A stretch of 7,264 nt of DNA, taken from positions 1 to 7,264 of the forward strand of contig WFTD01000105.1 of assembly GCA_015485755.1 (NCBI GenBank). The letters are read 5' to 3'. The position numbers and the translations under genes were made by a program. Source of the stretch: Patescibacteria group bacterium (GTDB taxonomy: Bacteria > Patescibacteriota > Patescibacteriia > S139-126). Position 1 is the first letter of the stretch, and each line of letters begins with the position of its first letter. Below, in pieces: positions 1 to 5,340 of the stretch. The notes under the pieces are model-generated. The model was not told the DNA's origin. It worked only from the letters and a program-made list of their open reading frames with translations, and did no database searches.

Positions 1-1
1 C

Positions 2-1588
2 AACTCAGGAGTAGCTATTAACTTAACTAATAATCTATCTGTCGGCAATAACACCGGCACTGGCGGTGCGGCTGATTTTGAGGTGGTTGACCTTGACGCT
101 AACGATTATATGAACAACAACCTTTCCTCTGACGGCACCGCTGATGATTGCTCCACTTGTCTGCAAAGCCTAGATAATATTGTCAGCCAGCCAGCTGATA
201 ACCAATTTACTTCCACTTCTACCCCTAATCTCCATCTTAAAGCCGGCTCAGCTGCTATCAATGCCGGAACATCAACCCCTTCATCAATCTTTAGCAATGA
301 TATTGACAATGACAACCGCCCAGTTGATACCAATTGGGATATTGGCGCAGACGAATCACCCTATTATACAGAAATATTAAGGCCAAATGCAGCTGGGTCT
401 GTTGCTGGTGGTACGCCTTTTGGCTGTACTAATAATTGGGAATGTGTTGATGAAGTTTTATCAGATGATGACACAACTTATGTTTACAACAGTAGTATAA
501 CAGCAACAAATGATTTATATGCTTTAGCTGACTCTTCCAATTCAGGGACAATTTATGGCGTTAAGGCGCATATTAATTGTCGGGGTCTGGGCACTCTTGA
601 TGGGGGTAATACACTTATTAGAAGTGGAGGATTAAGTTATTCAGGCTCAGCCGTTCTTTTCCCTTCAGTTTATACTGAATATACAACCTTTTATGATAAT
701 AATCCAGGTACTAATTCTGCTTGGACATGGACCGAAGTTAATGCATTGGAGGCGGGTATGCAAATGAGCGCCAACAGCACAGAGGCTAGATGCACCCAAG
801 TTTGGACAACTGTTTATTACATACCATCATCAAATAGCACGCCGTCAATTACTTCAGTATCTGACTCGCCTGATCCAGTAGCGGCAGGCAATGATATTTA
901 TTTCTCAGTTGATTGGAATGATGCTGATGCCGGTGAAATGGTCAAAGCTCTTATTTGTAAAACTAACAGTTTAACCGGAACTAGCTGTACAGGTGGGGCA
1001 TGGTGCACCTCTTCAGTTTATACAAATCGCGATCCTGAAACTTGCTCTTACACCACACAAACAGCTGACATTGGCACCCAGAACTATTATGCTTTTGTTT
1101 GCGACGATGGTGGTGCTTGTTCTGCTTCTGTTTCTGGCACTTTTGTGGTAGAGGAGAGAAATCCGTCTGCCCCCTCAGATTTATTAGTTGAAGATATGCC
1201 CAATCCAGTAAATATATCCACTACCACCCCTCGCTTTTCAGCTGTTTTCAATGATCCTAACATTGGCGATTTAGCTAACAAATATTGCATTCAAGTCAAT
1301 ACTGCTTCTGATTTTTCCGGTACAGATATGTGGGTGGCAGACAGCAATGGTTGCAATACCGGAGTTGCTATGGCCACTACCACACAAGGAACGCGCAGTC
1401 CAGATATTTATTATGGCGGCACTGTTTTGTCACTGAATAATACTACCTATTACTGGCGCATATGGTTTTGGGATGATTCTGGCAATAAATCCGCCACTTC
1501 CACTACTGCTAATTTTACCATGGCCAATCAAGGAACAGGAGTGAGACTGAAGGGAGGCAGGTTGAGAGGAGGGGTGAGGTTGAAATAA
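2..1588 (+). CDS. Large exported multidomain surface protein, 5'-truncated by window edge
   Basis: The frame is open from base 2, so this is the C-terminal 528 residues of a longer protein; the GTG at 83 is an internal Val, not a start. Residue numbers here count from that Val. Residues 48-91 (LKAGSAAINAG, DIDNDNRP, DIGADE) match the end of a choice-of-anchor Q / right-handed beta-helix module. Residues 97-247 form a compact domain with DDDTTYV, WTWTEVNALEAG and a terminal CTQVWTTVYY, a pattern I recognise from bacterial and phage surface proteins but cannot name. Residues 252-356 and 361-480 look like two Ig/FN3-like sandwiches; the second carries YYWRIWFWDDSGN. The protein ends in a basic repeat tail (VRLKGG RLRGG VRLK). 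Several Cys residues suggest disulfides outside the cytoplasm. No transmembrane helix or LPXTG motif is visible in this part. Role: probably an adhesin or envelope protein (inference); the missing N-terminus should hold the signal peptide. Confidence 0.85.
   Translation, partial: NSGVAINLTNNLSVGNNTGTGGAADFEVVDLDANDYMNNNLSSDGTADDCSTCLQSLDNIVSQPADNQFTSTSTPNLHLKAGSAAINAGTSTPSSIFSNDIDNDNRPVDTNWDIGADESPYYTEILRPNAAGSVAGGTPFGCTNNWECVDEVLSDDDTTYVYNSSITATNDLYALADSSNSGTIYGVKAHINCRGLGTLDGGNTLIRSGGLSYSGSAVLFPSVYTEYTTFYDNNPGTNSAWTWTEVNALEAGMQMSANSTEARCTQVWTTVYYIPSSNSTPSITSVSDSPDPVAAGNDIYFSVDWNDADAGEMVKALICKTNSLTGTSCTGGAWCTSSVYTNRDPETCSYTTQTADIGTQNYYAFVCDDGGACSASVSGTFVVEERNPSAPSDLLVEDMPNPVNISTTTPRFSAVFNDPNIGDLANKYCIQVNTASDFSGTDMWVADSNGCNTGVAMATTTQGTRSPDIYYGGTVLSLNNTTYYWRIWFWDDSGNKSATSTTANFTMANQGTGVRLKGGRLRGGVRLK
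1541..1585 (+). other. C-terminal basic RLKGG-type repeat tail of the first protein
   Basis: The last 15 codons encode VRLKGGRLRGGVRLK, about three copies of a [V]R-L-K/R-G-G unit just before the TAA. The DNA here is strikingly purine- and G-rich (GA/GG runs), unlike the balanced composition of the preceding FN3-like domain. The tail is separated from the last folded domain by a short linker (ANQGTG). It could be a retention or export signal, a cell-wall polyanion-binding tail, or a final beta-strand repeat. The repeat is seen directly; its function is unknown. Confidence 0.6.
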
Positions 1589-1600
1589 GACAAAAATAAG

Positions 1601-1623
1601 GATTTAAGATTTATGATTTATGA
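1601..1623 (+). repeat. Left inverted repeat built of GATTTAN heptamers
   Basis: Three tandem heptamers, GATTTAA, GATTTAT and GATTTAT (1601-1621), are followed by the related GAATGAT (1622-1628). The block 1601-1623 pairs with 1994-2016 on the opposite strand with three mismatches. The ATG of the four-helix-bundle gene (1620-1622) lies inside it. Confidence 0.7.
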
Positions 1624-2006
1624 ATGATGTAAAAATCAAATCATTTACCGATCTTAAGATTTGGCAAGCAGGGCATAAATTAGTTGTTTTGGTTTATAAA
1701 ATTACTAAGTCATTTCCAAAGGAGGAGACATATTCTTTGATCGACCAGATGAGGAGATCATCAAGTTCAGTAACCAGTAATATAGCAGAAGGGTTTGGTA
1801 GAAATGGATATAAAGATAAGTTAAGATTCTATTATAATGCCCAGGGTTCACTAACTGAATTAAAAGATCAAATATTAATAGCTAAAGATGTTGGTTATTT
1901 AAATGATAAAAACATGAAATTGTTAGTAGATCAGGCTAATACTACCCACGCATTATTACAAGGTTTAATAACAAAATCAAAACAATTCTTAAATCATAAG
2001 TCGTAA
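1620..2006 (+). CDS. Four-helix bundle protein (S23 / 23S rRNA intervening-sequence protein family)
   Basis: The 128-residue product has the usual family length and is predicted all-helical and cytoplasmic, with no signal peptide. Family signatures are visible in order: DLKIWQ (11-16), a VYKIT...FPKEE segment (25-36), QMRRSSSSVTSNIAEGFGR (43-61), GSLTEL (76-81) and IAKDVGYL (87-94). Known members form a four-helix bundle that assembles as a pentamer; they occur inside 23S rRNA intervening sequences and as stand-alone genes, and the Avd accessory protein of diversity-generating retroelements shares the fold. The biochemical role of stand-alone members is not established; nucleic-acid binding is the usual suggestion. 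The start lies inside the left repeat with no well-placed Shine-Dalgarno, and the TAA lies inside the right repeat. Unlike every neighbour it is not exported, so it is probably an insertion rather than part of the surface system. Confidence 0.92.
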   Translation: MNDVKIKSFTDLKIWQAGHKLVVLVYKITKSFPKEETYSLIDQMRRSSSSVTSNIAEGFGRNGYKDKLRFYYNAQGSLTELKDQILIAKDVGYLNDKNMKLLVDQANTTHALLQGLITKSKQFLNHKS

Positions 2007-2016
2007 ATCTTAATTC
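1994..2016 (-). repeat. Right inverted repeat built of GAYTTAN-type heptamers
   Basis: Read on the minus strand from 2016, the sequence runs GAATTAA, GATTTAC, GACTTAT, GATTTAA, GAATTGT (down to 1982), five heptamers in register. The first three plus two bases match the left repeat at 20 of 23 positions. The last codons and TAA (2004-2006) of the four-helix-bundle gene are written in this repeat, and the next gene starts 11 bases beyond it. Confidence 0.7.
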
Positions 2017-2027
2017 ATTTATAAGTA

Positions 2028-3146
2028 GTGAAAGTAATAAATACACAACTCATTTTTATTTTATTAGTTTTAGTTCTGGTAGTAAGAGCATTGCCAGCTG
2101 TTGCTACTGATTACAGCGGGAGCAATTTCTTTGTTCGTGATCCGATTATTTCTGAAGGGGGCACTCACTATGCCACCTCCGCCTCTTACCAGTTGCGGGC
2201 AACAATTGGCGGAGTAGAGTCAATTGGCGAATCAACCAGCACTACTTACAAAGTAAAATCTGGTTTCCAGTATTATGATGACACTGCGCCTGATATTACC
2301 AGCGCAGTAGTTAATGATGGCAGTGGCGCTGATATTGACGAACAGACTTCGCTTAATACTATTCAGGCCAACTGGTCTGGTTTTTCCGATCCTGAATCAG
2401 GCCTGCGCACTACTGATCCTTATGAGTATGCTATCAGGCGCAAAAGTGATGGTTATTTTTGGAGTTCTACAACCAGCGCTTGGCAGGCAGGAGCGATTTG
2501 GTATGCTACCAGCACTACCGCTATTTCTGTCACTCCTGTTTATTTGCGCACTTCTGAGACTTATTATGTTTCCGTACGGGCTTACAACAACGCCGGCATG
2601 GTCTCTAGCGCGGTTGATTCTGACGGAGTAAAAGTTACCCCTAGCTTAAGTTTTTCTTTGAGTTCTACGGCGGTTAATTTTGGCACGCTTGAGACTGTTA
2701 ATAATTTTACCGCTACTGGTTACACTACCACTACTGTCTCTACCAATGCTTACAATGGTTATATTATAACAGCTTGGGCAACTTCTCCTTTGACCAATTC
2801 AGGAGGGGCTACAATTGCTGATTGGGGAGGGACCAACGCCAGTCCTACAGCTTGGCCAGGAAATTGCCCAGTTGATAATCAGTGCGGTTTTGGCTATAGC
2901 ACCAATGATAACAATTTGTCAGGGGGAACGGCTGATAGGTTTACTAATAGCGGACCCAATTATGCCGCTTTTGTAACCAACGGACCGGGAGATCCAGTGG
3001 CTGACCATACGGCCAAAGTTGACGGTTCAACGGGAGCTATAAATAACGAACAATTTGTTATCACTTATAAAGTTTCAGTAAACGCTGTGCAAGCAGCTGG
3101 TGATTATAAAACAACTATTGTTTATGTGGCAACTCCGCAGTATTAG
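2028..3146 (+). CDS. Secreted surface protein A1: FN3-like domain plus C-terminal WxL-like domain
   Basis: The 372-residue product starts at GTG. A TAA lies in frame at 2022-2024 and no other good start follows; the N-terminus MKVI, identical to that of the gene at 5341, supports this choice. Residues 1-27 are a signal peptide (hydrophobic 8-19, likely cleavage after AVA or AVAT). Residues 29-83 form a segment (VRDPIISEGG, SYQLRATIGG, YKVKSGFQYY) that I recognise as recurrent in CPR surface proteins. Residues 87-205 look FN3-like (YEYAIRR, YYVSVRAYNNAG). Residues 206-372 form the domain shared with the protein at 4161: FGTL at 218, STNAYNGY at 238, LTNSGGATI at 255, GDYKTTIVYVATPQY at the end. 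One Cys pair (280, 286) could form a disulfide. There is no membrane anchor, so it is probably held by the DUF916-like partner encoded by the overlapping downstream gene (inference). Little or no Shine-Dalgarno is visible; the preceding repeat unit may have replaced the native leader. Confidence 0.85.
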   Translation: MKVINTQLIFILLVLVLVVRALPAVATDYSGSNFFVRDPIISEGGTHYATSASYQLRATIGGVESIGESTSTTYKVKSGFQYYDDTAPDITSAVVNDGSGADIDEQTSLNTIQANWSGFSDPESGLRTTDPYEYAIRRKSDGYFWSSTTSAWQAGAIWYATSTTAISVTPVYLRTSETYYVSVRAYNNAGMVSSAVDSDGVKVTPSLSFSLSSTAVNFGTLETVNNFTATGYTTTTVSTNAYNGYIITAWATSPLTNSGGATIADWGGTNASPTAWPGNCPVDNQCGFGYSTNDNNLSGGTADRFTNSGPNYAAFVTNGPGDPVADHTAKVDGSTGAINNEQFVITYKVSVNAVQAAGDYKTTIVYVATPQY

Positions 3147-4155
3147 TATAGTATTATCATTTATTTTGGTTGGATTAATCTCCTTGCCTGCTTCATCACA
3201 GTCAAGGTCTCTTGATAATATAAATAATTCTTTGACAGTAGAGCCGGCTTTGGTTGAACTTGAAGTAAGCAGTGGTGATTTGTTGTTAAAAAAAATAAAA
3301 GTAAAAAATAATTACAATCGCCAAATAAAAGTAGAGGCGCAGGTCAAGGGTTTTGTCAGCGCATCTAAATTTGGCGGCATTAATTTTATTGATAGCAGCA
3401 AAGGGAGAAACAAAAACAGCGCTCAGCAGTGGATTGATATTTATCCCAGCAGTATTGACATTCCCGCTGGCAGCTCTGTTGAGTATACAGTAGAGATAAA
3501 AGTTCCAGATGGCACTCCAGCAGGAAGTTATTATGCAGCTATAATTTTTATGCCAAAGATAGAGGCTGGTTTTGTTACAAATAGCGGCGCTAAAATTATC
3601 CCAGCGGTTGGCGCTTTGTTTTTGTTTAACTTATCCCCTGGAGAGAAAATTGATCCAAGTAAAATACTTATTGTCAATGATAAAATTGATAGCAACAATT
3701 CAATCTTTGCTAAAACCATACAAGCAATAGAAAAAATGTTTGGCAATAATTCAGTAGCAGTAATTTCCCAGCCGCCAGTCAAGATTGAGTTTGAGTTGTT
3801 AAATCAAACCAATTTTTATATTAGGCCTAAAGCTGAAGCAATATTGCGTAACGCTTTGGGCAGGGTGACAGCTCAAAGTCAGGTAGATTTGAGCACAGTT
3901 TTGGCAAACTCGCAGAGATTTAACAAGCTTATGATAAATTTACCTGCCAAAAAAATACCTTATTTTGGCAGGTATACTGTTTATTTGGGAGTAGCGGCAG
4001 ATGGGGCAAAATTGAGTAAGGGTTGGATTGTGTGGATACTGCCGGTTTGGTTTTTGTTATCCACAATTGCCATATTTTGTTTAATTATACTTTTTGTGGT
4101 AAAATATAAAAAAAGGATAGCTCGTTTCTTTTCTATATTGTTAAGGGGTAAATAA
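3124..4155 (+). CDS. Membrane-anchored DUF916-like (WxL-interacting-protein-like) protein B1
   Basis: I chose the ATG at 3124 (343 residues), which overlaps the upstream gene by 23 bases; a GTG at 3100 in the same frame would add 8 residues. Neither has a clear Shine-Dalgarno, so translational coupling to the upstream gene is likely. Residues 1-25 are a signal peptide (MWQLRS then a hydrophobic core). Residues 35-145 form a beta-sandwich of DUF916 type: SLTVEPALVELEVSSGD, KVKNNYNRQIKVEAQVKGF, WIDIYPSSIDIPAGSSVEYT, then KVPDGTPAGSYYAAIIF. Residues 146-295 form a second sandwich with NQTNFYIRPKAEAILRNALG and a closing FGRYTVYLGV. WIVWILPVW leads into a transmembrane helix (~301-326), followed by a basic cytoplasmic tail (KYKKRIARFF...RGK). 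This SP / two-sandwich / TM order is that of Firmicutes WxL-interacting proteins. It is a diverged paralogue of the protein at 5341. Proposed role: membrane platform for the A1 protein (inference). Confidence 0.85.
   Translation: MWQLRSISIVLSFILVGLISLPASSQSRSLDNINNSLTVEPALVELEVSSGDLLLKKIKVKNNYNRQIKVEAQVKGFVSASKFGGINFIDSSKGRNKNSAQQWIDIYPSSIDIPAGSSVEYTVEIKVPDGTPAGSYYAAIIFMPKIEAGFVTNSGAKIIPAVGALFLFNLSPGEKIDPSKILIVNDKIDSNNSIFAKTIQAIEKMFGNNSVAVISQPPVKIEFELLNQTNFYIRPKAEAILRNALGRVTAQSQVDLSTVLANSQRFNKLMINLPAKKIPYFGRYTVYLGVAADGAKLSKGWIVWILPVWFLLSTIAIFCLIILFVVKYKKRIARFFSILLRGK
4143..4148 (+). promoter_or_regulatory. Possible ribosome binding site (AAGGGG) for the gene at 4161
   Basis: AAGGGG lies 12 bases before the ATG at 4161, inside the last codons of the upstream gene. 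The spacing is slightly long. With a 5-base gap between genes it supports co-transcription. Confidence 0.4.
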
Positions 4156-4160
4156 AATTC

Positions 4161-5270
4161 ATGTTATACAACATCAAAAAATATCAAAAAACAATAATCG
4201 TAGTAATTTTGTTGTTGGTATTTTCTTTTTGGATGAGGCCAGTTTCAGCTGATTTGACCAATGTCAAAGATACTTTATCTGATTCTCGCCCCAATGTGAA
4301 TGCTAATCATGAGATAGTTTTTACCTTACCAACTGCCAATGATATCTCTCAAAATGATACTATTACTGTTACATTTCAATCTGGGTTTGACCTGACAAAT
4401 ATTGATTATACAGATATTGATTTGGCAGGATCTACTTCAGGTGATCAGACTTTAGCCGCTACTCAGGGTACTACTTCTTGGGGGGTTGGCATTTCTGGAC
4501 AAGTGATTACTTTTACCGCTCCCTCTAATGCCGGCATTTACTTGAGCGGCGGAGAGACCGTTACTATCAAAATTGGCACCAATGCAACCGGTGGCAATGC
4601 AAATTTCCAAATAACAAATCCAGTTACTACTGGAACTTATAATATTGATATTTCTGCCAATGGTTCCCAGACTGACACAGGCAGGACAATTGTAGCGATT
4701 ATTTCAGGGGTGACAGTGTCGGCTACAGTTACTGAATCTTTGACTTTTTCTATTGCTGGAGTTAATTCAGATGCTTGCAATTTAGGCAATTCAGTAACAG
4801 CAGTTACCACAACAGCTACAACCGTTCCGTTTGGCACTTTGACTGCTAACACTTTCAAGAAAGGATGTCAGAGTTTATCCATCAGTACCAATGCCGGCAA
4901 TGGTTATTCTTTAACCAGCCAAGAGACGGATCAATTGACAAATAGCGGCGGTGCTACTATTCCTGATACTACTTGTGATACTGGCAGTTGTACTGAGTCA
5001 ACAGGAGCAACTTGGGCAACTGCAACTAACAATGGTTTTGGCCATACTTGCTTTGGCACTGATTGTGTAGCAGCCTATTCATCTGGCAGTAGTTATCGCC
5101 AGTTTGCTTCTATCGCTGATGCAGAAACAGCTCAAATTATGCAGTCTAATGCTGGACCGGTTAACAATTCAACCACTACTGTTGTTTACCAAATTTCAGT
5201 TTCAGCTTCCCAAGCGTCAGGTGATTATTCCAATACAGTGGTTTATATTGCCACCGCCCAATTTGACTAG
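4161..5270 (+). CDS. Secreted surface protein A2 with C-terminal WxL-like domain
   Basis: The 369-residue product starts at ATG, 5 bases after the previous stop. Residues 1-30 are a signal peptide (basic KKYQK, hydrophobic TIIVVILLLVFSF, cleavage after VSA). Residues 31-182 form a beta-rich domain (DTLSDSRPNVNANHEIVF, DTITVTFQSGFDL, GETVTIKIGTNA, TGTYNIDISA), a module I recognise from exported CPR proteins but cannot name. Residues 185-369 form the same C-terminal domain as the protein at 2028: FGTL at 224, STNAGNGY at 242, LTNSGGATI at 259, GDYSNTVVYIATAQFD at the end. It carries six Cys (206, 236, 272, 277, 297, 302), more than the paralogue, which suggests disulfide stabilisation. There is no transmembrane segment or sortase motif. 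It is expected to be surface-exposed and bound by a DUF916-like partner, either the protein upstream or the one at 5341 (inference). It may be an abundant, S-layer-like or adhesive protein, but nothing proves that. Confidence 0.85.
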   Translation: MLYNIKKYQKTIIVVILLLVFSFWMRPVSADLTNVKDTLSDSRPNVNANHEIVFTLPTANDISQNDTITVTFQSGFDLTNIDYTDIDLAGSTSGDQTLAATQGTTSWGVGISGQVITFTAPSNAGIYLSGGETVTIKIGTNATGGNANFQITNPVTTGTYNIDISANGSQTDTGRTIVAIISGVTVSATVTESLTFSIAGVNSDACNLGNSVTAVTTTATTVPFGTLTANTFKKGCQSLSISTNAGNGYSLTSQETDQLTNSGGATIPDTTCDTGSCTESTGATWATATNNGFGHTCFGTDCVAAYSSGSSYRQFASIADAETAQIMQSNAGPVNNSTTTVVYQISVSASQASGDYSNTVVYIATAQFD

Positions 5271-5273
5271 CGG

Positions 5274-5294
5274 GCCTTTGCACAACTTAAAGGC
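5274..5294 (+). other. Small hairpin after the stop of the gene at 4161
   Basis: GCCTTT (5274-5279) pairs perfectly with AAAGGC (5289-5294) around a 9-base loop. It is the first of two tandem hairpins between 5270 and 5341. It has no T-run, so alone it is unlikely to terminate transcription; it may protect the mRNA 3' end. Confidence 0.5.
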
Positions 5295-5295
5295 G

Positions 5296-5333
5296 AGGTT
5301 ATTAGGCTGCAGCTTAATAACCTTTTATTATTT
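5296..5333 (+). terminator. Intrinsic-terminator-like hairpin between A2 and B2 genes
   Basis: AGGTTATTAGGC (5296-5307) pairs with GCTTAATAACCT (5312-5323): 12 bp including one G-T wobble, with a TGCA-type tetraloop (5308-5311). It is followed by TTTTATTATTT. The stem has only moderate GC and the T-tract is interrupted, so it may be a partial terminator that lowers expression of the two downstream genes relative to the secreted protein upstream. No convincing promoter is visible between it and the ATG at 5341, which fits read-through. Confidence 0.65.
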
Positions 5334-5340
5334 ATAAGAT

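Larger units (their letters stand above)
1601..2016 (+). mobile_element. Candidate intervening-sequence-like insertion unit: four-helix-bundle gene within inverted repeats
   Basis: A 416-bp unit is bounded by imperfect inverted repeats (1601-1623 and 1994-2016, 20 of 23 positions matching) and contains only one gene, whose start and stop codons lie inside the repeats. It sits between two unrelated surface-protein genes and is visibly more AT-rich than they are. S23-family four-helix-bundle genes are known as the ORF inside 23S rRNA intervening sequences, which also have complementary ends. I infer that this is a free-standing relative inserted in an intergenic site. No transposase or recombinase is present, so any mobility would depend on factors supplied elsewhere. 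No clear target-site duplication was seen. Confidence 0.45.

Noticed and set aside
83..1588. Gene start at GTG 83.
   Set aside because: The frame stays open to base 2 with the same low-complexity exported-protein composition (Asn/Gly/Thr-rich), and there is no signal peptide after 83. The gene is truncated by the window edge.
1580..1610. Possible promoter TTGAAA / TAAGAT (19-base spacer) before the four-helix-bundle gene.
   Set aside because: The -10-like hexamer is part of the GATTTAN heptamer repeat and the -35-like hexamer is in coding sequence; in AT-rich DNA this match is not convincing.
1620..2006. Possible diversity-generating retroelement, because Avd accessory proteins share the four-helix-bundle fold.
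   Set aside because: No reverse transcriptase gene and no template/variable repeat pair was seen. The sequence motifs fit the S23 intervening-sequence family, and neighbouring genes show no C-type-lectin variable end.
5331..5340. TATAAG just before ATG 5341 as a -10 promoter element.
   Set aside because: It is too close to the ATG for normal initiation and has no matching -35 at the right distance.
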